Shown in pieces: positions 40,756-49,763 of a DNA stretch of 64,000 nucleotides. The translations under genes and the position numbers were made by a program. The stretch is taken from assembly GCA_964398945.1 (NCBI GenBank), contig CAYNOT010000021.1:1-64000 (forward strand). The letters run 5' to 3'. Origin of the DNA: JBGTGG01 sp964398945. GTDB taxonomy: Bacteria > Bacteroidota > Bacteroidia > Cytophagales > Cyclobacteriaceae. The stretch's first letter is position 1, and each line of letters begins with the position of its first letter. Below the pieces are notes generated by a model. The model did not search any database. It worked only from the letters and a program-made list of their open reading frames with translations, and was not told the DNA's origin.

Positions 40756-41283
40756 ATGAACTTTTCCCCTTTATTAAAAGTAGTTGCGCGGTATGGCCTC
40801 ATGGCAGGCATTATGGGTTTTGGTTTGCTCCTCGGTTTGTATTACATGGGGCGCCATCCGTTTTTGATCGAGATTTTTTTTGACTTCCGGATTTTCATGC
40901 TGGGGATTTTTATTTTTTTCTCGCTTAAGGAATTCCGTGAAGACCACCAGGATGGGATTTTGTATTTCTGGCAGGGGATGATCGGAAGTTTTGTGCTGAC
41001 CGCTATTTTTAGTGCAGTGGCGGCTTTTTTGATCTATATTTTTGGGAGCTGGAATACAGGATTTGTTCAAACATATATTGTACAATTGACGGAACGGCTT
41101 AGCCAATTGCCGGCTGAAACTATTGAACAGATAGGAAAAGAAGAGGTGGATCGTAATTTAAATGCCATTCAAGCGACTACTATTGGTGATATGGCGACAA
41201 CGTACTTTGTACAAAGCTTTATCATTAGTTTTTTTATAAGCATAATTTTATCAGTAGTTTTAAGACGTCAACCTAAACCCTAA
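40756..41283 (+). CDS. DUF4199 membrane protein (copy 1)
   Basis: The 175-residue protein has four hydrophobic segments (including YGLMAGIMGFGLLLGLYYMG and MIGSFVLTAIFSAVAAFLIYIFG), the DUF4199 pattern. A loop with IEQIGKEEVDRNLNAIQATT precedes the last helix. The ATG follows the preceding stop directly, and copy 2 begins 6 bp after this gene, so all are in one operon. Function unknown. Confidence 0.8.
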   Translation: MNFSPLLKVVARYGLMAGIMGFGLLLGLYYMGRHPFLIEIFFDFRIFMLGIFIFFSLKEFREDHQDGILYFWQGMIGSFVLTAIFSAVAAFLIYIFGSWNTGFVQTYIVQLTERLSQLPAETIEQIGKEEVDRNLNAIQATTIGDMATTYFVQSFIISFFISIILSVVLRRQPKP

Positions 41284-41289
41284 AAAATC

Positions 41290-41823
41290 ATGGAAGAAAA
41301 CATTGAAAAAGTAACAACCCGTTCAGTAGGAATTCGATATGGACTTATTTTATCAGTAGTCTCAATTGCTTATTTTCTTGGAATTAGCATGGCCGGACTT
41401 GCAGGTGAAGGAGGTATATGGAGTTTTATCGGTGCTATTCCAAGCATTATTGTAATCATTTTAGCCCACAAATATTTCAAAGAAAATGGTAATGGATTTA
41501 TGGAGTTCGGCCAGGGATTTGGGATTGGTTTTTGGGTTGTTTTGATTTCGTCTATTGTTTCAAGCGTTTTCACGTATGTGTACATGAAATTTATCGACAC
41601 AACCTTTACTCAAACCATGTTGGATAAGTCAAGGGAAAAGATGGCAGAAGCCGGAAATATGTCTGATGCACAGATTGATCAAGCAATGGAGTTTACCGCC
41701 AAATTTATGACTCCTGAAGCGGTGGTCGGAATGGGTATTGTAATGGGACTAATATTTGGCTGTATCATAGCATTGATTGTTACAATTTTTACCAAAAAGA
41801 GCAACCCGGATACAAGCTTCTAA
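41290..41823 (+). CDS. DUF4199 membrane protein (copy 2)
   Basis: The 177-residue paralogue of the previous gene has the same four-helix plan: IRYGLILSVVSIAYFLGIS, IGAIPSIIVIILAHKYF, FGIGFWVVLISSIVSSVFTYVYM-type segment and AVVGMGIVMGLIFGCIIALIV. GFMEFGQGFGIGF is the conserved DUF4199 centre. The stop is immediately followed by the ATG of the glycosyltransferase gene. Pairs of DUF4199 proteins beside a polyprenyl-phosphate glycosyltransferase suggest a role in envelope glycan or lipid handling, but this is inference. Confidence 0.82.
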   Translation: MEENIEKVTTRSVGIRYGLILSVVSIAYFLGISMAGLAGEGGIWSFIGAIPSIIVIILAHKYFKENGNGFMEFGQGFGIGFWVVLISSIVSSVFTYVYMKFIDTTFTQTMLDKSREKMAEAGNMSDAQIDQAMEFTAKFMTPEAVVGMGIVMGLIFGCIIALIVTIFTKKSNPDTSF

Positions 41824-42786
41824 ATGAGTCTTGACATTTCTGTTGTTATCCCTGCCAAAAACGAACAGGAATCAATTCCTGAATTAAGTTCCTGGATAAA
41901 CCGTGTCCTCACCGGGCACGGTTTATCTTTTGAAGCCATTTTTATTGATGATGGCAGCGATGACAATACCTGGGAGGAAATCCAAAAGGTATGTTCTTCA
42001 ACCCCTAATTTCAAGGGCCTGCGTTTTAACCGGAATTTTGGAAAGTCCGCAGCGTTGCAAACCGGTTTTCAGGAAGCACAAGGTGATGTCGTAATCACGA
42101 TGGATGCCGATTTGCAGGACAGTCCGGAAGAACTTCCTGCATTGTACAACATGATCAAAGAAGAAAAGTACCAATTGGTTTCCGGCTGGAAGAAAAAGCG
42201 TAACGACCCGGTTTCAAAAACACTTCCTTCAAAATTCTTTAACGGACTCACCCGTAGCATCAGCGGAATCAAACTACATGATTTTAACTGTGGGCTGAAA
42301 GCGTACGATAAAGTGGTGGTCAAAAATATTACGCTCTACGGAGAAATGCACCGCTACATTCCGGTAGTGGCGAAGTGGGCAGGGTTTACAAAGATCACCG
42401 AGAAAGTTGTAGAGCACCACGAACGAAAATATGGCCGCAGCAAATTTGGATTGGAGCGCATGCGCGGTTTGCTGGATTTATTATCGATTATGTTTGTGGG
42501 CCGTTTTGGTAAAAGGCCGATGCATTTTTTTGGTATGTATGGCGTGCTTTCTTTTTTGCTTGGATTGGGATTTACCATTAAAATCTTTTATGATAAAATC
42601 GATTCGGTTTTTATTTCAAAGATCCCAATGAAACGTGAGGTTACCGAGCAACCTATTTTTTATTTGGCATTGGTTGCACTGATTATTGGTGTCCAACTTT
42701 TCTTAACTGGTTTCATTGCCGAACTGATGGCCCGCCAATCGGTTTCCAAACGGGATTATCTGGTGATTGAGAAAGCAGGCAGTTAA
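41824..42786 (+). CDS. Family 2 glycosyltransferase (polyprenyl-phosphate type)
   Basis: The 320-residue GT2 enzyme has VVIPAKNEQESI at the N terminus, FIDDGSDDNT (nucleotide-binding Asp pair), MDADLQDSPEEL (metal-binding DxD) and a two-helix C-terminal membrane part (MYGVLSFLLGLGFTIKIFY and LALVALIIGVQLFLTGFIAEL). This is the plan of DPM1/GtrB-like enzymes that load a sugar on undecaprenyl phosphate. It is the last gene of the 37490-42786 operon and is followed by a long hairpin. Confidence 0.9.
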   Translation: MSLDISVVIPAKNEQESIPELSSWINRVLTGHGLSFEAIFIDDGSDDNTWEEIQKVCSSTPNFKGLRFNRNFGKSAALQTGFQEAQGDVVITMDADLQDSPEELPALYNMIKEEKYQLVSGWKKKRNDPVSKTLPSKFFNGLTRSISGIKLHDFNCGLKAYDKVVVKNITLYGEMHRYIPVVAKWAGFTKITEKVVEHHERKYGRSKFGLERMRGLLDLLSIMFVGRFGKRPMHFFGMYGVLSFLLGLGFTIKIFYDKIDSVFISKIPMKREVTEQPIFYLALVALIIGVQLFLTGFIAELMARQSVSKRDYLVIEKAGS

Positions 42787-42790
42787 ATTG

Positions 42791-42827
42791 GTAGGCGTCT
42801 GACCGCTTTGAGCGGTCTGACGCCTAC
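42791..42827. repeat. 17-bp hairpin between convergent genes
   Basis: Bases 42791-42807 pair with 42811-42827 with a single mismatch; each arm includes GTAGGCGTC or its complement, and the loop is TTG. There is no T run on either side. It sits between the convergent glycosyltransferase and DoxX genes and could stop transcription from both sides, or be a REP-like repeat. Confidence 0.7.
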
Positions 42828-42832
42828 CTACC

Positions 42833-43243
42833 TTATACTGTGATTGCAGCTTTCGGTGTAAAGAACGGTTTGTAGTAATCACGGTACGCCCAGGCCAGAT
42901 AAATGTTGAACAATACAATTACAATCCCCATTAGTGAACCTTCGGGTGCCAGGAATACATGGAATAAAAGGATGTTAAGACTGATCGGCATTAACATCAC
43001 CAATGTGAGCGGGACAAAAAGCCTTACCAGCAATAGCAAGCCAAGTATAACTTCCAAACCTTTTAATACCGGAAAGAAATAACCAGACTGAAAAAGTCCT
43101 CCGGTAAACGCATCTGCGATTCCACCCGCGGGTGGTGGTGTTGGGATAAAGTGAAGAAAAAAGTTGAGTCCAAATACAAAGTAAATGAGCCCGAGCACGA
43201 TGCGTGCCCCTGTTGCCAGGATTGATTTAGTTTTTGTTGACAT
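42833..43243 (-). CDS. DoxX family membrane protein
   Basis: The 136-residue protein has four predicted helices: ARIVLGLIYFVFGLNFFLHFI, FFPVLKGLEVILGLLLLVRLF, PLTLVMLMPISLNILLFHVFL and LMGIVIVLFNIYLAWAY. These are typical of DoxX-like proteins. Some members associate with oxidoreductases and redox stress responses. It lies 26 bp behind the Old Yellow Enzyme gene on the same strand, so they probably form a transcription unit. Confidence 0.85.
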   Translation of the reverse strand: MSTKTKSILATGARIVLGLIYFVFGLNFFLHFIPTPPPAGGIADAFTGGLFQSGYFFPVLKGLEVILGLLLLVRLFVPLTLVMLMPISLNILLFHVFLAPEGSLMGIVIVLFNIYLAWAYRDYYKPFFTPKAAITV

Positions 43244-43269
43244 AGATTTAAATAGTTTAAAGTGATTTA

Positions 43270-44376
43270 TTATGCAGTGATTAATTCATCTTCGAAAACC
43301 GGGTAGTCGGTATAGCCTTTTGCATCTGCGGAGTACAAAGTGCTGGCGTCTAATTTGCTATTGAGGGGAAGTTTTTTTTGAAAGCGTTCCACCAAATCAG
43401 GATTGGTGATGAAAGGTTTTCCAAAGGCCACGAGGTCAGCTAACCCGGAACTGATATCTTTTTCTGCGCGATCCAATGTATAGCCACCGGAAAGGATCAA
43501 CGTGTTTTTAAACCTGTCACGAATGATTTTTTTGATGTGCAACGGAACTTCCGGTGCACCACCGGCACTATGGTCCACGATATGTATATATTGAATTCCA
43601 ATTTTGTTTAATTCTTCTGCGAGGTATGTATAGGTTGCCTCCACTTCCGGATAGTCGGGCATGTCGTTGAATACGCCAAATGGGGATAGGCGGATACCGA
43701 CTTTATCTTTTCCAATGGCTTCACCTATTTCGTGTGCAACTTCTAAAATGAAACGGCTTCTGTTTTTGATGTTCCCACCATATCCATCTGTCCTGGTGTT
43801 TGAATGTGGCGACAAGAATTGTTCGAGCAGATAGCCATTCGCACCATGCAGTTCAATTCCATCGAAGCCTGCTTCAATGGCGTTGCGTGCAGCCCGGACA
43901 AATTCCGCTTTTGTTTCCTGAAGTTGCTGTGTACTTAGTGCTTGCGGCACGGGATGGTTTTGCAAGCCTTCTTTATCCGTCCACATTTGTCCGGTGGCAA
44001 GGATAGCAGAAGGTGCAACCACGACTGCGCCTTTTGGTAAATTGGCAGGGTGGCCAATGCGCCCGGTGTGCATGATCTGTGCGAAAATTTTTCCCCCCGC
44101 TTCATGGACAGCATCCGTTGCTTTTTTCCATCCTTTGATTTGGTCGGAAGAAAAAAGCCCGGGGATGCGTGCATAGCCCAACCCGTTTGGGGAGGGGGAA
44201 ACACCTTCGGTAATAATTAGCCCTGCATTAGCGCGCTGTTTGTAATACGTGGCGATGAGTTCATTTGGGATATTGTTGATCGCACGGCTTCGGGTCATGG
44301 GTGCCATTACGATGCGGTTGGAGAGGGTTGATTTCCCTAAAGCATAAGGGGAAAATGCGGTTTTGGTAGTACTCAT
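43270..44376 (-). CDS. Old Yellow Enzyme family alkene reductase
   Basis: The 368-residue FMN-dependent NAD(P)H ene-reductase reduces activated C=C bonds and reactive electrophiles. NRIVMAPMTRSR starts the barrel. QIMHTGRIGHP lies in the flavin-binding region. FDGIELHGANGYLLEQFLSP contains the His-x-x-Asn pair that binds the substrate carbonyl, and GGYTLDRAE is the late phosphate-binding strand. It is downstream of an ArsR-type regulator, with a pair of near-identical 22-bp repeats between the genes, so control by that regulator is likely. Confidence 0.92.
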   Translation of the reverse strand: MSTTKTAFSPYALGKSTLSNRIVMAPMTRSRAINNIPNELIATYYKQRANAGLIITEGVSPSPNGLGYARIPGLFSSDQIKGWKKATDAVHEAGGKIFAQIMHTGRIGHPANLPKGAVVVAPSAILATGQMWTDKEGLQNHPVPQALSTQQLQETKAEFVRAARNAIEAGFDGIELHGANGYLLEQFLSPHSNTRTDGYGGNIKNRSRFILEVAHEIGEAIGKDKVGIRLSPFGVFNDMPDYPEVEATYTYLAEELNKIGIQYIHIVDHSAGGAPEVPLHIKKIIRDRFKNTLILSGGYTLDRAEKDISSGLADLVAFGKPFITNPDLVERFQKKLPLNSKLDASTLYSADAKGYTDYPVFEDELITA

Positions 44377-44397
44377 TTTAAATTGATTTAGTTATAT

Positions 44398-44516
44398 ATT
44401 TAAATATTTCAATGTATTTGATTTAAAAAAAATCCCTGTTTTCAGGGCTTAAAGACTACCAAATGTAATTGAGGTTCGAAAAGTTCATTGATGTATTTAA
44501 ATTTTTCAATGTATTT
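44398..44516. promoter_or_regulatory. Paired 22-bp repeats between arsR-type gene and alkene reductase
   Basis: Bases 44398-44419 and 44495-44516 are identical at 21 of 22 positions (both contain TTTCAATGTATTT) and lie 97 bp apart. The near copy is 22 bp before the reductase start. The AT-rich dyad character (ATTTAAAT) fits a winged-helix operator. I infer binding by the adjacent ArsR protein, with two sites for cooperative or looped repression. Confidence 0.45.
44424..44447 (-). terminator. Minus-strand terminator of the ArsR-type gene
   Basis: On the minus strand CCCTG-AAAA-CAGGG (44434-44447) is followed by a run of eight T (44424-44431). It lies between the regulator and the reductase gene, so the reductase needs its own promoter downstream of this point or transcription must read through. 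Confidence 0.7.
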
Positions 44517-44531
44517 TTTCAAAAAAAGGGC

Positions 44532-44816
44532 TTAGCTGAATTTTAGTTCCGTAATGGACTTTGTGTATTCCTTCAAAAGGTCCTCATTCAGGTTGTATTT
44601 GTGGTTTCTGCCTTCTTTTTCGGCTTCAATTAACCCGGCCTCCAACAATACTTTGATATGATGGCTGATAGAGGGCTGGGCAAGCGAACTTTCTTCCTGG
44701 ATCTCTGAACACTGCCCCCATCCGCCTTTGTTAGAGATATGTTGTAATATTTTCAAGCGATGGGAATCGCCCAGCGCCTTTGAAATCTTTTCTATTTGTT
44801 TTGTATTCAGTGCCAT
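44532..44816 (-). CDS. ArsR family transcriptional regulator
   Basis: The 94-residue winged-helix protein has ISKALGDSHRLKILQHISNKGG at its N terminus and the recognition region SLAQPSISHHIKVLLEAGLIEAEKEGRNHKYNL. The start at 44816 (MALNTK) is chosen because the longer frame from 44888 adds an untypical N terminus. The usual metal-sensing CxC in the recognition helix is not present; the only Cys lies in WGQCSEIQE. It may therefore sense something other than metals, possibly an electrophile removed by the reductase. Confidence 0.88.
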   Translation of the reverse strand: MALNTKQIEKISKALGDSHRLKILQHISNKGGWGQCSEIQEESSLAQPSISHHIKVLLEAGLIEAEKEGRNHKYNLNEDLLKEYTKSITELKFS

Positions 44817-45043
44817 ATCGAGCGATGTAAATATATCGATCCGTGCTAAATACACAAAGCCAGTATAATAAGTTCGATCAAGCAACAATCCTTAGGCAAC
44901 ACACAGTTCTAAATACAACAGCTGTCACATTATTGCGTGGGAGCCCCCGCACAAAAAAAACCATACCACAAAGTTCTCACTTCATAGTATGGGAATTTCA
45001 CCTTATCCGCACTATCGTTAACGAGCAAGAATCCTTGACGCGC

Positions 45044-46414
45044 CTATTTTAGAAATTTCACTTTGGCATTTATATTTTGTGCTGTTTTTGTCCCCTGTTT
45101 TATACCTTCCTCGCAAGAGTAGCGATAATGTATACCACCGTATAGTCGTGAATCAGAAATTTCTTCCATCATTTCTTCAAAGGAATCATAGTGACGGGAT
45201 CCCAGATTTTCCGGGCCATTTCCGATATCGGCCATCACTCCTTCATAACTTGTATCAGTGAAGGGAACATTGTTACCATAAATACTAGCGAGTACATGTG
45301 CCAGACTGCTGCTGAAAATTGCATGGTTTGAAGGAAAATCAGGAAAGCCTGGCGTAGACAGAAAGGGTTTCCATACCGGATCAGCTTCGGGATCGATAAC
45401 GGTGCGGATAAACGAGAAAGGTCGTTCCGTCCAGTACTGGTATTTAGCTTTGAAAGATCCCGTGCTCGCATCAAACAATGTTATCCCAACTTTAGCATAC
45501 GTATGTGCAGCTTTGTCAAGCTTGGGGTTAAATTGTTCCATAACGTCCTTCAGTGACCACGCATAATGACCTCCTGCCGGATACCCTGGATTGGAATCAT
45601 TGAAGTATTTGGCAATCAGTTTTTCCTCATGTGTTAAATTTTTTGATACTTCATATACTTCCAGCATGTCTTGATAATATGCCGAAGCGGGATCAGTACT
45701 GTAGGTTAGTGGGGGAGAAATCACATTGTCTAAACTGCCAGTCACCATCAATCGGTTATAGCCCCAATATGGGTTGGCGGGTGCGGCCCCTGTTTCCGAA
45801 TGCCAGATACCATTACCCTGAGGAATCGTGTAGGATGTCGGCCATGCTGCCTTATCAGTCTTTGACCATTCAAAAATCCTATTGGCCACTTCTTCACCAA
45901 ACGTAAAGGATCGTTCGAAAACAGCATCCCCTACTTCAGCCCGATATTGTTCGCTCAATTCATTCTTCAGCCCGACAACGGCTGTTTCATTATAAGCATC
46001 CGTTACGGTACTGAAGAAATTTTCTGTCAACGTGGCCAGCACTGCATGCGCGCTCGTTGGCCAATGGTACTCTGCGCCAGGTTCCACAATTGGCATCGCG
46101 GGCATATCCGTAAGTTGACCATGAAGTGTTTGATATGCGGGCATGCCCGGCAGTACCGCCTCATACAACCCGACACCACAATACGCCATGTAACGGGAAG
46201 GATTAAATCCAAACGGATTGCCCGTCTGCACAAACAACATGGATGTCTGGACTTCCAACCACTCCTTCACTACATCCGATGAGTAGGATTGGGTTTGTTT
46301 TATCTGTGGAGTATCATCGTCACAGGCCATGGGTAAAACAAACACGATCATTACCAAAACAAGTGAACATTTTTTGATTAGGGCAAGGTTTCTACTAAAT
46401 ACAACAGTTTTCAT
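45044..46414 (-). CDS. Vanadium-dependent haloperoxidase-like PAP2 lipoprotein
   Basis: The 456-residue protein has a signal ending in VLPMAC (lipobox-like). It has the PAP2/haloperoxidase core: KYQYWTERPF (the K-x6-R-P motif), FPSNHAIFSSSLAHV (PSGH motif with Asn for Gly) and SRLYGGIHYRYSCEEG (the SR-x6-H motif). Bacterial vanadium haloperoxidases and related phosphatases share these anion-binding residues. Whether it is a haloperoxidase or a phosphatase cannot be told. It is probably attached to the outer membrane or faces the periplasm. Confidence 0.85.
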   Translation of the reverse strand: MKTVVFSRNLALIKKCSLVLVMIVFVLPMACDDDTPQIKQTQSYSSDVVKEWLEVQTSMLFVQTGNPFGFNPSRYMAYCGVGLYEAVLPGMPAYQTLHGQLTDMPAMPIVEPGAEYHWPTSAHAVLATLTENFFSTVTDAYNETAVVGLKNELSEQYRAEVGDAVFERSFTFGEEVANRIFEWSKTDKAAWPTSYTIPQGNGIWHSETGAAPANPYWGYNRLMVTGSLDNVISPPLTYSTDPASAYYQDMLEVYEVSKNLTHEEKLIAKYFNDSNPGYPAGGHYAWSLKDVMEQFNPKLDKAAHTYAKVGITLFDASTGSFKAKYQYWTERPFSFIRTVIDPEADPVWKPFLSTPGFPDFPSNHAIFSSSLAHVLASIYGNNVPFTDTSYEGVMADIGNGPENLGSRHYDSFEEMMEEISDSRLYGGIHYRYSCEEGIKQGTKTAQNINAKVKFLK

Positions 46415-46451
46415 ATAGGGTCATTTTTTAAAGGTTTATAAATCATTATGG

Positions 46452-46901
46452 TTATTTTGTTAACGCAAGGCCGGCTTCCTTCCAGGCTTTGAGACCTCCA
46501 TCCAGATGCGCTACATTGGTATAGCCCATTTGCTTAAGCGTAACTGCTGCCAGGGCAGAGCGTCCGCCCGAGGCACATTGCAAAATGATGCGCGCTTCTT
46601 TTTTAAACTCGGCTTTATAATACGGCAAAGAAGGATCGGCATAAAACTCGAGCATACCCCTGGGTGCATTAATGGCTCCTGCTATGGAGCCGTTTTGTTT
46701 CACTTCATCTGGTTCACGGATGTCAATGATGGTGACATTTCCGTTTTCCATTTCGGCTTTTACCTGGGCGGGTGTAAGATTTTCAATTTGAGCTTTTGCT
46801 TCCTTGATCAGGTCCGCTGCTGTTTTGTCAGTTTGTGCGGTAGCATTATTTGCGGCCAGCACAGATGTTAGAATTGCGAGGGTCATTGTTAATTTTTTCA
46901 T
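46452..46901 (-). CDS. Exported rhodanese-like sulfurtransferase
   Basis: The 149-residue protein has a signal peptide (LTMTLAILTSVLAANNATAQ) and one rhodanese domain: VTIIDIREPDEVKQNGSIAGAINAPRG and the active-site loop LQCASGGRSALAA, with catalytic Cys110 or so. It carries sulfur as a persulfide in the periplasm. It is transcribed ahead of the haloperoxidase-like gene on the same strand, 37 bp apart. Its role may be thiol or sulfide handling. Confidence 0.88.
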   Translation of the reverse strand: MKKLTMTLAILTSVLAANNATAQTDKTAADLIKEAKAQIENLTPAQVKAEMENGNVTIIDIREPDEVKQNGSIAGAINAPRGMLEFYADPSLPYYKAEFKKEARIILQCASGGRSALAAVTLKQMGYTNVAHLDGGLKAWKEAGLALTK

Positions 46902-47434
46902 GGGATAATTGGGATAAATTGTTGAAAGAGTAAAAAAAAGGACGTATTAAAAGCGGAGGAAAAAATTGACATCCGTTTCTTTAGTCCTTTTCTTTTCATA
47001 ACCTAAAACGTAAGTGGAAGGTAGCAGCAAGTTTTTTTATGTGCCAACATGAATAGCTTAGCGTTTTGGTTTTTAGAAATAAAGCAGAAATACCGATCGA
47101 ATAGCATTCGGGGGCCAAGCGATGTTGTTTATCGAAAATTTGTGTTGCTTGTCTTTCCCCGATCAGATTTTAATAAAAGTATCCTGCACCGAATAGCGTA
47201 TAGCCTAATAATTTGCAGGTAAACATAAGAGTTCACTACGGGCACATTCATTTTTTTTAGTGGGTGTTCAAGCTCATGTATTCTGTTTCTGCCGACAAGT
47301 AATAGCGTTTTTAGAAATAAGCGGGGGAATAAAATCTGAGGATAAGAGAGGTTATTTGTCGCCAATTCCGGTTGTATGTCTTTTTGTCAATGGAACTGTA
47401 TTACGAATTCCCGGTATTCGTTTAACTTGTGTTA
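46902..47434. other. 533-bp divergent intergenic region
   Basis: This lies between the rhodanese gene and the kinase pair. AAAAGGAC (46936-46943) and GTCCTTTT (46984-46991) form a loose hairpin. A 78-codon minus-strand frame (47129-47365) has no signal, family likeness or ribosome site that I can support. Otherwise I see nothing definite. Confidence 0.35.
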
Positions 47435-48583
47435 ATGAAACGGCTGAATAATTTTCTTGCTAACAATTTTATTTTTTCGCCCCGCTACAGAATATGGAGG
47501 CATGTTGTTTACTGGTCCTTTCATACTGTCATCTGGGCAACCTTCTGGATGATTATGGGTGCGCCCACTTCTTTTGAACGGCAATTGTTCAACATGGCAT
47601 TGTGGATACCAGTTTTCATTTTGTTCGGTTATCCATTGGTATACGGTGCTATTCCTCATTTACTGCTCAAAGGAAAAGTTACGTTGTTCTTTCTCGTGGT
47701 GTTAGGCTGGGGAGGTATCGGACTGATTATTGACACAGAGTTCAGATCGTATGTTCTAATTCCATTGCAGGAATATTTAGGGCTGGATCATATTCTGCCA
47801 AGAGGGCCAATAGCAAGCTGCTATCTGTGCATGGCAACTTCAGCGGCCAGTCCCATGGTGATAAAATTCTATAAGCTGGTAACCATTAAGCAGCAGGATT
47901 GGATATTTGCACAACAGGAAAAGATAACCGCTGAATTACAGCTACTGAAGGCACAGGTACATCCACAATTTTTACTAAATACGCTGAACAGCATCCATTC
48001 CTTTTCATTGGCAAGGTCCCCCAAAACACCCGTCCTCATCTTAAAATTATCATCCTTGCTCAGCTATATGTTATATGATTGCAAAGGAAATGAAGTACGC
48101 TTAGAGAAAGAGATTGATGCCATGAAAAATTACATTGATCTGGAAAGGGAACGGAGCCGGGACAAGATTGAAATTTCATGGAACCTTGAGGGTAATTATG
48201 AAAATCGATTTATATCACCATTGCTGCTGTTGCCCTTTTTGGAGAATGCATTTAAGCACGGCCTGGCAGACGAGATTGAGACATCCTGGCTTAGTATAGA
48301 CATTTCCGTAAAATCAGATGTGCTTCGGTGCAAGATTGCGAATAGTAAAAGTGAATTTCTTCCGTATACAAAAAATGGCATGGGTATTTCCAACGTGAGG
48401 AAAAGACTGGAGATTGCCTATCCGGGCAGACATGAAGTCAAGATTAATGATGAGGGTAATTTCTTTGTGGTTTCGCTCCAGGTAAAACTTGTACAGGAGA
48501 CAACAACAGTCCACGAACTTGTTGCACAACGCATAGTTGTACAACCCTTAAACCACAGAACAACTGTGTCCGTTTACCAGTGA
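47435..48583 (+). CDS. LytS-type sensor kinase paralogue lacking the phospho-acceptor His
   Basis: The 382-residue protein has four N-terminal membrane segments and a cytoplasmic His_kinase plus HATPase part. At the phosphorylation site it reads HPQFLLNTLN: residue 178 is Gln (CAA at 47966-47968), where the next gene has His178 (CAC) in HPHFLFNTLN. The ATP-binding N-box (PFLENAFKHG) and G-box (MGISNVRKRL) look intact. It may be unable to phosphorylate itself and could act as a partner or sensor for its neighbour. The start at ATG 47435 aligns with the paralogue. An extra 30-residue C-terminal tail (TTTVHELVAQRIVVQ...) is present. Confidence 0.88.
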   Translation: MKRLNNFLANNFIFSPRYRIWRHVVYWSFHTVIWATFWMIMGAPTSFERQLFNMALWIPVFILFGYPLVYGAIPHLLLKGKVTLFFLVVLGWGGIGLIIDTEFRSYVLIPLQEYLGLDHILPRGPIASCYLCMATSAASPMVIKFYKLVTIKQQDWIFAQQEKITAELQLLKAQVHPQFLLNTLNSIHSFSLARSPKTPVLILKLSSLLSYMLYDCKGNEVRLEKEIDAMKNYIDLERERSRDKIEISWNLEGNYENRFISPLLLLPFLENAFKHGLADEIETSWLSIDISVKSDVLRCKIANSKSEFLPYTKNGMGISNVRKRLEIAYPGRHEVKINDEGNFFVVSLQVKLVQETTTVHELVAQRIVVQPLNHRTTVSVYQ

Positions 48584-48632
48584 ACCTTAGAAGCATGAAC
48601 GGATGAAGCGTGACGTGCATAATATATGAAGG

Positions 48633-49763
48633 ATGAACAGACTCGATTCTTTTCTGTATAACGATTTTATTTTTTCTTCACGCTACCGCGTGTGGCGGCA
48701 TTTGATTTACTGGACATTCCACATCATCGCATGGGCTGTCTTCTGGGTAGTGATTGGAGCAGCACCTTCTTTTTGGCGAGTGCTGTTTAACATGGCCTTG
48801 TGGATACCTGTTTTCATTCTATTTAGTTATCCATTGGTATACGGTGCTATTCCACATCTATTGATGAAAGGAAAACTTGTCGAATTTTTCCTACTTATCC
48901 TGGCCTGGGGTGCTGTTGGACTTTTTATTAATTCCGGATTCAGAACATACCTGTATGTTCCGTTGCAAGAGTGGATAGGATTTAAAGTTATCCCTTTTAA
49001 AGGCCCACAGCCTCACAGTTACTTATGCATGACTACCTCGGCTGCCAGTCCGATGATCATCAAATTTTTCAAGCTCTGGACGATCAAACAACGGGAATGG
49101 ATATTCGCACAGAAAGAGAAAATCAATGCTGAACTAAAGCTACTCAAGGCACAGGTGCATCCGCACTTTTTGTTTAACACGCTGAACAACATTTATTCTT
49201 TCTCCATGGATGGCGCCCCCAAAACACCCGACATGATTCTCAAACTATCTTCCCTGCTACGCTATATGCTGTATGACTGCAAGTCGGATGAAGTACGCCT
49301 GGAGAAGGAAATCGAAATCATGAAGGATTATATTGATCTGGAGAAAGAACGCTATGGTAATACAATCGAAATATCCTGGAGTGTAGAAGGAAACATTAAA
49401 AACAAGTCAATCTCACCATTGCTCTTGCTTCCTTTCTTAGAGAATGCATTTAAACATGGTACTTCAGAGCAAATCGAGAAACCGTGGCTTAACGTTGACA
49501 TTTCTGTGCAATCGAATACATTATTTTGCAAAATTGTCAATAGTAAAAATGACTCAACAAGCCGGTACAGTAACGCAGGAAATGGTATTGGCATCAACAA
49601 TGTGAAACGGAGGCTTGCGTTTATGTACCCCAACAACCATGAATTAAAAATGCATGATGCGGGGGTGTTCTTTGTGGTTTCATTAACCGTTTTCCTAACC
49701 GGATATCAACACATTTCCTTTCCGATTTCGCCCGCCATGATTTCCCCACTGGTTACCGCATGA
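48633..49763 (+). CDS. LytS/YpdA-type sensor histidine kinase
   Basis: The 376-residue membrane kinase is homologous to the preceding gene along its whole length. It has four helices in the first 150 residues, then AELKLLKAQVHPHFLFNTLN with the phospho-acceptor His178, and an ATPase domain with PFLENAFKHGT and GIGINNVKRRL. It should phosphorylate the LytTR regulator whose ATG overlaps its stop as ATGA. The signal is unknown; the sensor part is membrane-embedded with short loops, like others in Bacteroidota. Confidence 0.92.
   Translation: MNRLDSFLYNDFIFSSRYRVWRHLIYWTFHIIAWAVFWVVIGAAPSFWRVLFNMALWIPVFILFSYPLVYGAIPHLLMKGKLVEFFLLILAWGAVGLFINSGFRTYLYVPLQEWIGFKVIPFKGPQPHSYLCMTTSAASPMIIKFFKLWTIKQREWIFAQKEKINAELKLLKAQVHPHFLFNTLNNIYSFSMDGAPKTPDMILKLSSLLRYMLYDCKSDEVRLEKEIEIMKDYIDLEKERYGNTIEISWSVEGNIKNKSISPLLLLPFLENAFKHGTSEQIEKPWLNVDISVQSNTLFCKIVNSKNDSTSRYSNAGNGIGINNVKRRLAFMYPNNHELKMHDAGVFFVVSLTVFLTGYQHISFPISPAMISPLVTA

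Noticed and set aside
47129..47365. 78-codon minus-strand frame between rhodanese and kinase genes
   Set aside because: There is no family likeness, signal peptide or ribosome site, and such a length is expected by chance in an AT-rich 533-bp gap.
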